A DNA stretch of 30,334 nt from an uncultured Saprospirales bacterium (GCA_938008535.1 CALLKF010000166.1:1-30334), one strand, 5' to 3'. Shown: positions 14,754-21,769, counted from the stretch's first letter. Numbers and translations: made by a program. The notes: generated by a model not told the origin, from the sequence alone.

Positions 14754-15764
14754 ATGAAAAAAATTTACACGATATTACTATTGATTTTTATAAGTTCCAA
14801 TTGTATACTTTCTCAAACAACTAAGACGTCAAAAACAAATACTGTAAAAAAAGTAACATCATGTACTGATATAAAAGAAATAAGAGTTGCTGGATATAAC
14901 TACATCAATCCTTTACTAGATTATTATGATATTTATTCATCAAGTTTAGGCACTAATAAACTTTTACAAAAAAATATAACCGATTTTATTCAAAAAGAAA
15001 TTACATCTAAAAACATTGAATCTGCTTCCGTTTATTATAGAGATTTGACTACTGGTTTGTGGGTTGGAATTAATGAAAATGCTGTGTATTCGCCTGCAAG
15101 TTTATTGAAAGTACCCTATTTAATTGCTGCTTTAAAGCAAGCACAAGAAGACCCTAACTTTCTTTTAAAGCAAGATGTTTTCATTCCAAATGAAGACAAG
15201 CCATATCAAAATATTAGAGATAGTTTCAGTTTAGTTGCTGGAAATATTTACACGATGCAAGAATTAATAGAAGCGATGATTATTCATTCTGATAATGATG
15301 CAAAAGATTTATTAGTTCGAAATATTCCATATCCAATCTACAAAGAAATATTTGAAGATCTTAATATTGACATTCAGAAATTTGATTCAATTGGTGCGCC
15401 TTCAAATTTTTTATCTGTGAAACAGTATGCTTCTTTTTTTAGAATTTTATACAATGCAACTTTTTTAAACAATCGCATGTCTGAATATGCATTATCGCTT
15501 TTATCAAACACTACTTATAATGATGGCATTAAAGCTGGAATTCCAACAACAGTAAAATTATCGCATAAGTTTGGCGAGCGATTTTTTACAAATATCGATA
15601 CAAAACAACTACATGACTGTGGAATTATTTACAAAGACAATCAACCGTATCTTTTGTGTGTAATGACGAAAGGAAAAGATTTAAAGCAAATGGCAAAAAC
15701 AATTGCTTCTATTTCTAAATTAGTTTATAAGCACTTAGATAATCAAATTACTGTAAATAAATAA
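14754..15764 (+). CDS. exported class A beta-lactamase-fold serine hydrolase
   Basis: A 336-residue protein with an N-terminal signal peptide (about residues 1-20, CILSQ). The class A beta-lactamase/transpeptidase motifs are partly present: S116-x-x-K119 (PASLLKVPYLIAAL), and S179-D180-N181 (IHSDNDAKDLL). The third motif, usually KTG, is replaced by HKFGE at 271-275, and I see no classical ExxLN omega-loop motif. This pattern fits the beta-lactamase2 (PF13354) family, whose members are often not resistance enzymes but peptidases or cell-wall hydrolases. Location should be periplasmic. It has its own promoter and leader hairpin and is convergent with radA, only 15 bp apart. Activity on beta-lactams should not be assumed. 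Confidence 0.82.
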   Translation: MKKIYTILLLIFISSNCILSQTTKTSKTNTVKKVTSCTDIKEIRVAGYNYINPLLDYYDIYSSSLGTNKLLQKNITDFIQKEITSKNIESASVYYRDLTTGLWVGINENAVYSPASLLKVPYLIAALKQAQEDPNFLLKQDVFIPNEDKPYQNIRDSFSLVAGNIYTMQELIEAMIIHSDNDAKDLLVRNIPYPIYKEIFEDLNIDIQKFDSIGAPSNFLSVKQYASFFRILYNATFLNNRMSEYALSLLSNTTYNDGIKAGIPTTVKLSHKFGERFFTNIDTKQLHDCGIIYKDNQPYLLCVMTKGKDLKQMAKTIASISKLVYKHLDNQITVNK

Positions 15765-15779
15765 TTTTAGGTAGAAACC

Positions 15780-17123
15780 TTAAAACAACATCTTATAAAA
15801 CTCAGCAACGGTTTTAATTAAATTAATTTCTGCTTCTTCGCTTTTTACTTTCTGGTTATATTTAGAAATAAAGACTTTTTCATACCCTAACTTAGATGCT
15901 TCAGCAACGCGTTGTTCTACTTTATTTACCGCACGAATTTCACCACTCAAGCCAACCTCACCGCTGAATGAAAACTTGTTATTGATTGCTACATCTTCAT
16001 ACGAAGACAATAACGCAGCCACCACTGCCAAATCCACAGCAGGATCTTCCACACGCAAACCGCCTGCAATATTTAAGAAAACATCTTTAGCGCCAAAACG
16101 GAAACCGCAGCGTTTGTCGAGCACTGCTAACAGCATGCCTAATCTTCGCAGATCGAAGCCTGTCGAGCTGCGTTGTGGTGTGCCATACACTGCTGGCGAA
16201 ACCAACGCTTGCACTTCTACCAACAACGCACGCATGCCTTCCATCGTCACCGCGATGGCAACGCCACTCACCTGTTCATCGCGCTGTGTGATTAAGAGTT
16301 CTGATGGATTGGTAACTGCACGCATACCATCGCCACGCATTTCATAAATACCGAGTTCAGACGTAGAACCAAATCGATTTTTTTGGGTGCGTAAAATCCT
16401 ATAATTATAATTACGATCGCCTTCAAATTGCAGCACGGTATCTACCATGTGCTCTAATAATTTTGGTCCTGCAATCGTGCCTTCTTTAGTAATGTGACCA
16501 ACAATAAAAACAGGTAAGTTATTGCGTTTCGCGTATTGCTGAATCACATGCGTGGCTTCACGGATTTGCGACACGCTGCCTGCTGCCGATTCTATCATCG
16601 AAGTTTCTAATGTTTGAATAGAATCAATCACTAATAAATGCGGCTGCACTTGTTCTATTTGCTGCATCACCGATTCTACAGAGGTTTCTGTGTAAACAAA
16701 AATTTCTGAGTTCGTTTGTTTAATTCTGTCGGCGCGCATTTTGAGTTGTTGCTCACTTTCTTCACCTGAAACATAAAGCGTTTTCAAACCTTTCGTTTGT
16801 AAAACAACTTGTAATAATAAAGTAGATTTTCCGATGCCTGGTTCGCCGCCAATTAAAATTAAAGAACCTGGAACAATGCCTCCACCAAGTACGCGGTTGA
16901 GTTCTGTATCAGAAGTGATAATTCTATCTCTGTTTTCGTTCGATATTTCGTGTAAAAGTTGGGGTTTATTTTTCGCAACTAATGGCTGGTTCGGTTTCGA
17001 TTTCGTTTCTACAATTTCTTCTACAAACGTATTCCATTCGCCGCAGTTATTGCATTTGCCCATCCATTTCGGTGAGTTGGTTCCGCAGTTTTGACAAATA
17101 AAAATGGTTCTCGCTTTCGACAT
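15780..17123 (-). CDS. radA: DNA repair protein RadA (Sms)
   Basis: A 447-residue RadA/Sms protein, the usual length. The N-terminal C4 zinc finger is C10-x2-C13 and C24-x2-C27. Walker A is GGEPGIGKST at 92-101, Walker B LLVIDS at 163-168, and the RadA-specific KNRFG motif is at 248-252. The C-terminal Lon-protease-like domain (VQALVSPAVYGTPQRSSTGFD, then KDVFLNIAGGLRVEDPAVDLAVVAALLSS) is complete. RadA is a DnaB-like branch-migration helicase acting in recombinational repair and, in competent species, in integration of incoming DNA; the ComF gene is 1.3 kb away but separately transcribed. The G+C content looks higher than in neighbours. A TATCTTTA box lies 4 bp before the ATG. Confidence 0.96.
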   Translation of the reverse strand: MSKARTIFICQNCGTNSPKWMGKCNNCGEWNTFVEEIVETKSKPNQPLVAKNKPQLLHEISNENRDRIITSDTELNRVLGGGIVPGSLILIGGEPGIGKSTLLLQVVLQTKGLKTLYVSGEESEQQLKMRADRIKQTNSEIFVYTETSVESVMQQIEQVQPHLLVIDSIQTLETSMIESAAGSVSQIREATHVIQQYAKRNNLPVFIVGHITKEGTIAGPKLLEHMVDTVLQFEGDRNYNYRILRTQKNRFGSTSELGIYEMRGDGMRAVTNPSELLITQRDEQVSGVAIAVTMEGMRALLVEVQALVSPAVYGTPQRSSTGFDLRRLGMLLAVLDKRCGFRFGAKDVFLNIAGGLRVEDPAVDLAVVAALLSSYEDVAINNKFSFSGEVGLSGEIRAVNKVEQRVAEASKLGYEKVFISKYNQKVKSEEAEINLIKTVAEFYKMLF

Positions 17124-17127
17124 GCGG

Positions 17128-17135
17128 TAAAGATA
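17128..17135 (-). promoter_or_regulatory. -7-like box abutting the radA start
   Basis: TATCTTTA on the minus strand is one base off TAnnTTTG and only CCGC separates it from the ATG, implying a leaderless or near-leaderless transcript. The same TTTA-CCGC-ATG context is found at proC. Confidence 0.4.
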
Positions 17136-17161
17136 AGCATGTAAATAGAAAATAGAAAATA

Positions 17162-17857
17162 TTAGTTTTCAGCCGGCGGCGTTTCCGTTTCTTGCTCGCC
17201 GCTTGGCGTGTCGTAAATAACATAATCGTTATACCTTGCCTCGCTTTCTTCTATCCAGATATCTTTGCCAAGTTCGCTGTATTTCGATATCAGCGCGTAC
17301 AAGGCATTGGCCAATTCAGCACGCGTTTCTGCTGCGGTATCGCGGTTATTCGCCGCATCAATTTGTGCATCAATCAAGTTATCGAAAGTCGTTTTCGCCA
17401 CATCAAGTGCAGCTATTTTTGCAGCTGTAATGCCTTCCGGCGCAAGAAGACTTAAATATTTAGTGGCACTTCTGCCTACCAGTTTTGCAATGCGCACCAA
17501 TCTGTCATCGTTTTGGCGCGTCAGGTCGTTGTTACCGAATTCCCTGAATTTGGCGCTTTTTTCGCCGAACACCGTTTTCGCTGCCTGCTGAAACACGCGC
17601 ACTTGTTTTTCCGTCGCGTTGCGCGCAGCTTCTCTTGCAGCGGTGGCCGTCATTTGCCTGCCTTCCATCTGCTCATCTGTAGAAAATTTACTGAAGGTTT
17701 CGATAGCAGTTTCCAGTTCTGCACGCCTTGCCGGTGTGTAACCTCTGTCGGTAAACTCGGCAATATCTCTGTCCAGCAAAATCACATATTCATCGCCGAG
17801 CTGTTTTAATGTTCCGTAAGAGAAATTAAAATTTAACGGATTCAGTTTCTTTGCCAT
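17162..17857 (-). CDS. hypothetical helical protein, G+C-rich, possibly acquired
   Basis: A 231-residue protein with no family I can name. It has no signal peptide or membrane segment. After MAKKLNPLNFNFSYGTLKQLGDEYVILL the sequence is strongly helical and rich in Ala, Glu, Arg and Asp (TARREAELETAIETF-like segments), with no Cys, and the tail is acidic and Pro-rich (PSGEQETETPPAEN). The composition is unlike the neighbours: the first 60 bases of the reverse strand contain 31 G+C, and codons such as GCG, GCC and CGC are common, while adjacent intergenic DNA is mostly A+T. That suggests transfer from a higher-G+C relative. It sits downstream of the 21-bp repeat array on the same strand. It could be a coiled-coil structural or phage/plasmid-type protein; I would not assign a function. 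Confidence 0.72.
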   Translation of the reverse strand: MAKKLNPLNFNFSYGTLKQLGDEYVILLDRDIAEFTDRGYTPARRAELETAIETFSKFSTDEQMEGRQMTATAAREAARNATEKQVRVFQQAAKTVFGEKSAKFREFGNNDLTRQNDDRLVRIAKLVGRSATKYLSLLAPEGITAAKIAALDVAKTTFDNLIDAQIDAANNRDTAAETRAELANALYALISKYSELGKDIWIEESEARYNDYVIYDTPSGEQETETPPAEN

Positions 17858-17914
17858 TGCGCGTGTTTTATAAGTTAATATATGCTTTATTATACCAAAT
17901 GTATCATTTATTTA

Positions 17915-18238
17915 CTAAAGAAAAAAAAATTTTGATAATTTTTTATATTTAAACTGCTCATTATCAATGTTAGTAATAATAAAATCACCGTTAGAAATAT
18001 CTGTGTTTCTATTAGAAGAAATAATTTCATCATTAGAACATAAAATTTCACCGTTAGAATAGATAATGTTTCTACTAGTACAAATAAAATCATTGAGTTT
18101 TTCTGTACTAGAAACTACTTTGTCTCTACTAGTAGTGATTTTTTATCTACTAGTAAGTATTTTATTTCTACTAGTAATGATTTTTTGTATTCTAGTGATT
18201 ATTTTGTCTGTACTAGCACCGTATTTATTGAATCTTAC
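17915..18238 (-). pseudogene. possible relic of a heptad-repeat protein gene
   Basis: One minus-strand frame stays open from 18238 to a TAG at 17915-17917 except for a single TAA (18143-18145), and contains no ATG, GTG or TTG start. It translates as seven-residue repeats of the form K-I-I-T-S-R-D (variants KILTSRN, KVVSSTE, EIISSNR, EILCSND), hydrophilic and protein-like, unlike the all-hydrophobic products of the other two open frames. Every spacing, including one 33-bp unit, is a multiple of three. These points suggest a decayed coding repeat, 57 bp upstream of the G+C-rich gene. A purely non-coding tandem repeat with a 21-bp period would also keep frames open, so this is tentative. Confidence 0.4.
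17971..18234. repeat. 12-unit array with an exact 21-bp period
   Basis: A TAG core recurs at 17971, 17992, 18013, 18034, 18055 and 18076, then after one 33-bp step at 18109, 18130, 18151, 18172, 18193 and 18214. All intervals but one are exactly 21 bp. Units on the right share TCTACTAGTA-like cores and T-rich middles; units on the left share (G/C/A)TTAGAA and are more diverged. The 21-bp step equals two DNA helical turns and also seven codons. No copies were seen elsewhere in the window. Confidence 0.9.
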
Positions 18239-18269
18239 TCATAAAACCTGATAAAATACTACAGTCCAT

Positions 18270-18375
18270 GTCATCCTGAGTTTATCGAAGTTGTCATCCT
18301 GAGTTTATCGAAGTTGTCATCCTGAGTTTATCGAAGGACTACAAACAAAAAGGCTTCGATAAACTCAGCCTGACA
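18270..18375. repeat. three direct plus one inverted copy of a dispersed repeat
   Basis: Three head-to-tail 23-bp copies (18270-18292, 18293-18315, 18316-18338) carry the core CCTGAGTTTATCGAAG. An inverted copy at 18354-18375 (CTTCGATAAACTCAGCCTGA) makes a 15-bp perfect stem with the third copy (18322-18336 with 18354-18368) and a 17-nt loop. Related degenerate copies lie at 8189-8250 and 12107-12131. Repeats of this kind are widespread between genes of Bacteroidota and may be terminators or REP-like non-autonomous elements. Confidence 0.85.
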
Positions 18376-18481
18376 GCTACGCAGTTTTTTTAGCAGTGCG
18401 TAATAAAGCAGCGTCAATATATCCAATCAAAGGTAGATTGATGTAACTTTATGCACATATAAACAAGTTATAAGCAAGTTT
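18376..18481. other. intergenic with left 17-bp inverted-repeat arm
   Basis: Most of this stretch shows nothing definite. Its end (18467-18483, GTTATAAGCAAGTTTAT) is the left arm of an inverted repeat that runs into the ATG of the next gene and matches the right arm after that gene's stop codon. Confidence 0.5.
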
Positions 18482-18483
18482 AT
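18467..18483 (+). repeat. left 17-bp inverted-repeat arm of a cassette-like gene
   Basis: GTTATAAGCAAGTTTAT differs at one base from the reverse complement of 18997-19013. The arm includes the first two bases of the start codon. Confidence 0.65.
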
Positions 18484-19000
18484 GGGGATTCTGCGATATA
18501 TTACGTTTTTCTTATTCTTTACGATTATAAGCTCTTATGCCAGGAATGATAACTATTCTGAAATCAGATTATTACAGAAATTGGAATTGCTTGCTTTAAA
18601 AAGAGGAAGTATAGGAAAAACTTATTTTTATGATATAGCAAATAGAAAAGATTGCAATAAAAGCGCTATAAAATATTTAGGTATTATAAAAACCAAAAAC
18701 GGAAAACAGTTTAAAGTACTAAGCTCATTCTTTGTTTTTAATGCAGCTGCTACTTGTCACGGATCAAGTAGTATTAAATTCTACAACTTGCAAAATAAAT
18801 ACATTGGTCAATATCATTTAAGTATGCCTTATGACTTGCCAACCTACATTTTTGAAAATAAGTTTATTTACTGGACGAATTCAAAAGAATGTATTTCGAG
18901 AAAAGGATTCTTTCTTAATCTTAAAAATGGATTGCCAAGTAAGTTTTTTTTACCCTGTACAGTTAAAGGTGGTGATCTATATTACTTTAGCACAGAATAA
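18482..19000 (+). CDS. orphan exported protein in a cassette-like setting
   Basis: A 172-residue protein that I do not recognise. It begins with a good signal peptide (MGILRYITFFLFFTIISSYA, cleavage before RNDN), so it should be periplasmic or secreted. The mature part is mixed alpha/beta-looking, with four cysteines (58, 92, 137, 159) that could form two disulfides, and segments such as KTYFYDIANRKDCNKSAIKYLG and NKFIYWTNSKECISRKG. The gene is exactly bounded by near-identical 17-bp inverted repeats: one arm overlaps the ATG, the other the stop codon. This is reminiscent of integron gene cassettes, although no integrase is in the window. It could be a toxin, immunity or surface protein; no function is assigned. 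Confidence 0.68.
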   Translation: MGILRYITFFLFFTIISSYARNDNYSEIRLLQKLELLALKRGSIGKTYFYDIANRKDCNKSAIKYLGIIKTKNGKQFKVLSSFFVFNAAATCHGSSSIKFYNLQNKYIGQYHLSMPYDLPTYIFENKFIYWTNSKECISRKGFFLNLKNGLPSKFFLPCTVKGGDLYYFSTE

Positions 19001-19013
19001 ACCTGCTTATAAC
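18997..19013 (-). repeat. right 17-bp inverted-repeat arm of the cassette-like gene
   Basis: ATAAACCTGCTTATAAC, overlapping the stop codon at 18998-19000, is the reverse complement of 18467-18483 with one mismatch. Confidence 0.65.
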
Positions 19014-19064
19014 AGCGGCTAAGCGCAACCTGATTTGCTTTTTCCTACTAATCCATAGCTGTTA
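19010..19064. other. attC-like hairpin candidate after the orphan gene
   Basis: TAACAGC (19010-19016) pairs with GCTGTTA (19058-19064), giving a 7-bp terminal stem of about 55 nt total with AAC at the outer left and GTT at the outer right, as in integron attC recombination sites. The inner stem is poor (GG with CC after a bulge), so this is only a candidate. Confidence 0.3.
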
Positions 19065-19098
19065 ATAAATGAAACTTCAATAAGCGATGTTTGCATTC

Positions 19099-19106
19099 TA
19101 TCTTTA
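19099..19106 (+). promoter_or_regulatory. -7-like box before the ompA-family gene
   Basis: TATCTTTA, one base off TAnnTTTG, 4 bp before the ATG at 19111. It implies a very short leader, like radA and proC. Confidence 0.35.
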
Positions 19107-19110
19107 GTTT

Positions 19111-20079
19111 ATGAAAAATCTGTTTATTTATTGCTGCATCGTTTTGCTGTTTACCAACTGCGTGACGCAAAAAGAATATAGCCGCGTGCTGGACCAATAC
19201 CTTAATTCTGAAATAGAAAAAAAAGCGCAGGCACTTGAATGCGATTCTATTAAACGCGCTATTCTTAAAGAAAATTCTGATTATAAATATCAGTTAGAAA
19301 ATTTATTAGATAAAACGGCTGAATTAGTAGCACAAAAAGATTCCTTAAAAAAAGTAATCGATGGTATGAATGCACAATACTCAACAGCACAACAAGAGTA
19401 TTTACAAAAATTAAAATCGGCTGCTGATAAAGACCAAAAAACAAATGCTGATTTAATTCAGATGCAATTGGATCTGGAAAAACAAAAATTTGATTTAGAT
19501 AAAAAAGAAAGCGACTTAAAAAAATTAACGGCTGATTTATCATTGCGCGAAACAAAAATTGCTGAACTGGAAAAATTATTATCTGACCAGAAATTACAAT
19601 CGGAAGCATTGCGCGATGCCATCAAAAAAGCATTGACTGATTTCACGGCAGGTGAATTAAGCGTGTACACCAAAGACGGAAAAGTATATGTATCGATGTC
19701 GGACAAATTGTTGTTTAAATCTGGTTCTACTTTGGTAGAAGCAAAAGGCATTGAAGCATTAGGTAAAATTGCAGAAGTAGTGAAAAAGAATCCGGACATA
19801 CAAGTAAATGTAGAAGGACACACCGATAATGTTCCGTACTCGTCAAATGGCGGCTTATTGAAAGACAATTGGGATTTGAGTTTGATGCGCGCAAGTTCTG
19901 TGCTGCACATTATGACAGACAAATACAAAGTAAACGCGAAACAAATCAGCGGTTCTGGTCGTGGTGAGTTTTTTCCAATCGAAACAAATTCAACTTCTGA
20001 AGGCAGAGCCAAAAACAGAAGAACAGAAATTATTCTAACACCAAAAATCGATCAGTTATTGAATTTGATTGGACAATAG
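19111..20079 (+). CDS. OmpA family peptidoglycan-binding lipoprotein
   Basis: A 322-residue protein. The signal ends in LLFTNC, so Cys17 is the lipid-anchored residue. Residues about 20-170 are a long charged coiled coil (many KKESDLKKLTADL-type heptads). The OmpA/MotB C-terminal domain covers about 195-315: VSMSDKLLFKSGSTLV, NVEGHTDNVP, DLSLMRASSVLHIM, GSGRGEFFPI and GRAKNRRTEI, the last containing the arginine that contacts diaminopimelate in this fold. It should tether the outer membrane to peptidoglycan. The coiled coil would span the periplasm. It is followed by a strong hairpin and then tatC on the same strand. The start is fixed by the lipoprotein signal. Confidence 0.92.
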   Translation: MKNLFIYCCIVLLFTNCVTQKEYSRVLDQYLNSEIEKKAQALECDSIKRAILKENSDYKYQLENLLDKTAELVAQKDSLKKVIDGMNAQYSTAQQEYLQKLKSAADKDQKTNADLIQMQLDLEKQKFDLDKKESDLKKLTADLSLRETKIAELEKLLSDQKLQSEALRDAIKKALTDFTAGELSVYTKDGKVYVSMSDKLLFKSGSTLVEAKGIEALGKIAEVVKKNPDIQVNVEGHTDNVPYSSNGGLLKDNWDLSLMRASSVLHIMTDKYKVNAKQISGSGRGEFFPIETNSTSEGRAKNRRTEIILTPKIDQLLNLIGQ

Positions 20080-20088
20080 CTGCGTCTA

Positions 20089-20113
20089 TCGTGCCACGAT
20101 TATCGTGGCACGA
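20089..20113. terminator. G+C-rich hairpin between ompA-family gene and tatC
   Basis: TCGTGCCACGA (20089-20099) and TCGTGGCACGA (20103-20113) form a perfect 11-bp stem with a TTA loop, 9 bp after the stop codon. The lack of a T run after it makes it a weaker Rho-independent terminator than its stem suggests; it may instead stabilise the 3' end. Confidence 0.6.
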
Positions 20114-20153
20114 ATCTTCACAAAAAATAATATTTCCTTGATATTTAATACGT

Positions 20154-20161
20154 TATTTTTG
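20154..20161 (+). promoter_or_regulatory. -7 promoter box for tatC
   Basis: TATTTTTG matches TAnnTTTG and ends 8 bp before the ATG at 20170, so transcription would begin within a few bases of the start codon. Confidence 0.5.
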
Positions 20162-20169
20162 CAGTGCAA

Positions 20170-21006
20170 ATGAGCAAAATAAACGATGCGAATGACAAAG
20201 AAGAAATGGGTTTCTTCGATCACATTGATGTGCTGCGTTGGCATATTCTGCGTTCGGTTATTGCAGTTTTTGTTTTCGGAATTATTGCCTTTTTAAACAA
20301 ATCTTTCATTTTTGACTTTCTGATATTCGGTCCAACTCGACCTGACTTTCCGACCAACAAAGCATTTTGCTGGCTTGGAAGAGAATTGCCATTTTTGTCT
20401 GGACTGTGCATGGAAAGTTTGAAGTATAATTTCATCAATACGGATTTGGCAGGACAATTTATGTTGCATATTCAAACATCAGCTATTGCCGGTTTTGTGT
20501 TTGCGTTTCCTTATGTTTTTTGGGAATTCTGGCGATTTATAAAACCAGCTTTGCACGAACAAGAATTAAAAAATGCCAACTTCATTGTGTTCTTCACTTC
20601 TATTTTATTTTTATTAGGATGCTTGTTTGGTTACTTTATTATCGCACCATTTTCCATCAATTTTTTATACAGTTACGAAGCGATTGCGCAAGCGCAAAAT
20701 ATGATTGAAGTAGAAAACTACATCAACACCATTGTATCGATGGTGATACCAACAGGAATGATGTTTGAGTTGCCAATGTTAGTTTATTTCCTAACAAAAT
20801 TTGGTATCATTACACCAACATTAATGAAAGAATCGCGCAAGATTGCGTACGTAGTAATTTTGTTTATTATCGCTGTCATTACGCCACAAGGCGATATGTT
20901 TAGCTTGCTATTAATTTCTGCACCAATTTTATTCTTGTACGAATTTAGTATCAATATTTCTGCAAGAGTGCATAAGCAAATCGTAAAAGAAGAAGAAAAT
21001 TATTAA
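20170..21006 (+). CDS. tatC: Sec-independent protein translocase TatC
   Basis: I choose the ATG at 20170 (278 residues) over an in-frame GTG two codons upstream that lies almost in the promoter box. TatC is the six-pass inner-membrane receptor for twin-arginine signal peptides. Visible landmarks are the amphipathic N-terminus EEMGFFDHIDVLRWHILRS (the E-x-L-R-x-R-type region), FAFPYVFWEFWRFIKPALHEQE in the second to third membrane segments, the conserved FELPM near residue 196, and TPQGDMFS near 238, a TPxxD motif of the family. TatA/B-type partners are not in this window. Bacteroidota TatC carries an insertion after the first membrane segment, and one is visible here (GPTRPDFPTNKAFCWLG). Its stop codon overlaps the convergent yhhN stop by three bases. 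Confidence 0.95.
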   Translation: MSKINDANDKEEMGFFDHIDVLRWHILRSVIAVFVFGIIAFLNKSFIFDFLIFGPTRPDFPTNKAFCWLGRELPFLSGLCMESLKYNFINTDLAGQFMLHIQTSAIAGFVFAFPYVFWEFWRFIKPALHEQELKNANFIVFFTSILFLLGCLFGYFIIAPFSINFLYSYEAIAQAQNMIEVENYINTIVSMVIPTGMMFELPMLVYFLTKFGIITPTLMKESRKIAYVVILFIIAVITPQGDMFSLLLISAPILFLYEFSINISARVHKQIVKEEENY

Positions 21007-21692
21007 GCGATTTTTTCGTTCGCTTTTATCACACCATAAATTATTAAAAACTGAGCAATTGTATAAGTTGACATAATTGCAATTCTGGCAAATTCAAAAG
21101 GTTTATAAAATACATTAATTGCGATACAAGAATCGGAACAAACAAAAATAATTGCACCAATAAAAACCAGTAAAAAAGAAGTGGAATCAACTATATTTTT
21201 TCTATTGAACGCAGCCATTGCCATCAGCATTATTATTATTGTATAACAGGTTACAGGCAATTTCATCACACCTAAACCTGGATATAAAACCGATAACAAA
21301 ACAATTCCAAAAACACAAAATGGCAGAATCAAATACGGTTTCCCAACTAACAACGTAACTTTTGTTTTATCTTTTACTTCATTTATAAAATAAATACTGT
21401 AATTAATATGTGCAATTAAGAACGAAATCAATCCAAAAATAAATAAGAGTTTTGAAGTAGAAAGATCCTGTTCATTTCGTGGAAACATCAAAAAAATATC
21501 TCCTAACCAAGAAAAAAACAAAGCAACATAAATTAACTTATAGGTAGAAAAATTCTTTACTTTAGAATACAAATAAATTGCCAACAAAGGCATCAATAAA
21601 ACTTTAGAACCATATTGCACCATACGTAACTCAGTATTTTCCGCATAAATAGTAGCAAATGTGTTTATTAAATAAAGTAATAGTATAATCAT
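21003..21692 (-). CDS. YhhN family membrane protein (lysoplasmalogenase-like)
   Basis: A multi-pass membrane protein of the YhhN/TMEM86 family, whose characterised members hydrolyse the vinyl-ether bond of lysoplasmalogens. I prefer the ATG at 21690-21692 (230 residues, normal for the family); a longer frame opens at a TTG (21764) and would add 24 hydrophobic residues. Conserved features include KVLLMPLLAIYLYS (equivalent of the KPLT motif), the FFSWLGDIFLM segment with the conserved aspartate, FLIAHINYSIYF, and the C-terminal FVCSDSCIAINVFYKPF. These acidic residues in membrane segments are the presumed active site. The gene is convergent with tatC, the two stop codons overlapping. Confidence 0.85.
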   Translation of the reverse strand: MIILLLYLINTFATIYAENTELRMVQYGSKVLLMPLLAIYLYSKVKNFSTYKLIYVALFFSWLGDIFLMFPRNEQDLSTSKLLFIFGLISFLIAHINYSIYFINEVKDKTKVTLLVGKPYLILPFCVFGIVLLSVLYPGLGVMKLPVTCYTIIIMLMAMAAFNRKNIVDSTSFLLVFIGAIIFVCSDSCIAINVFYKPFEFARIAIMSTYTIAQFLIIYGVIKANEKIA

Positions 21693-21769
21693 AAATAAAA
21701 TTACGAAAATCTTATGACATGCAATTATAAAACCAATCAAAAAAATTAAAAATCCCGAACTCAAAAAAA

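Noticed and set aside
14754..15764. Antibiotic-resistance beta-lactamase
   Set aside because: KTG and omega-loop motifs are missing, so resistance should not be claimed.
17265..17591. Plus-strand reading frames of 60-108 codons opposite the G+C-rich gene
   Set aside because: They are antisense shadows caused by the G+C-rich composition and have no protein-like features or start context.
17908..18093. 61-residue hydrophobic minus-strand reading frame over the repeat array
   Set aside because: It is an out-of-frame reading of the same repeats; the hydrophilic minus-strand frame (T-S-R-D-K-type heptads) is more protein-like.
17971..18234. CRISPR array
   Set aside because: The period is 21 bp with no distinct constant repeat and unique spacers, and no cas genes are present.
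18066..18251. 61-residue all-hydrophobic plus-strand reading frame over the repeat array
   Set aside because: It follows the 21-bp repeat in a frame that gives only Leu/Val/Ile/Phe; any frame lacking stops within the unit stays open. No ribosome-binding or family support.
19265..20012. Long minus-strand frames (114 and 184 codons) opposite the OmpA-family gene
   Set aside because: Antisense of a well-identified gene with intact domains; codon structure follows the sense gene.
21693..21764. TTG-started 24-residue extension of yhhN
   Set aside because: The internal ATG gives a normal family length; the extension is a weak start, though it cannot be fully excluded.
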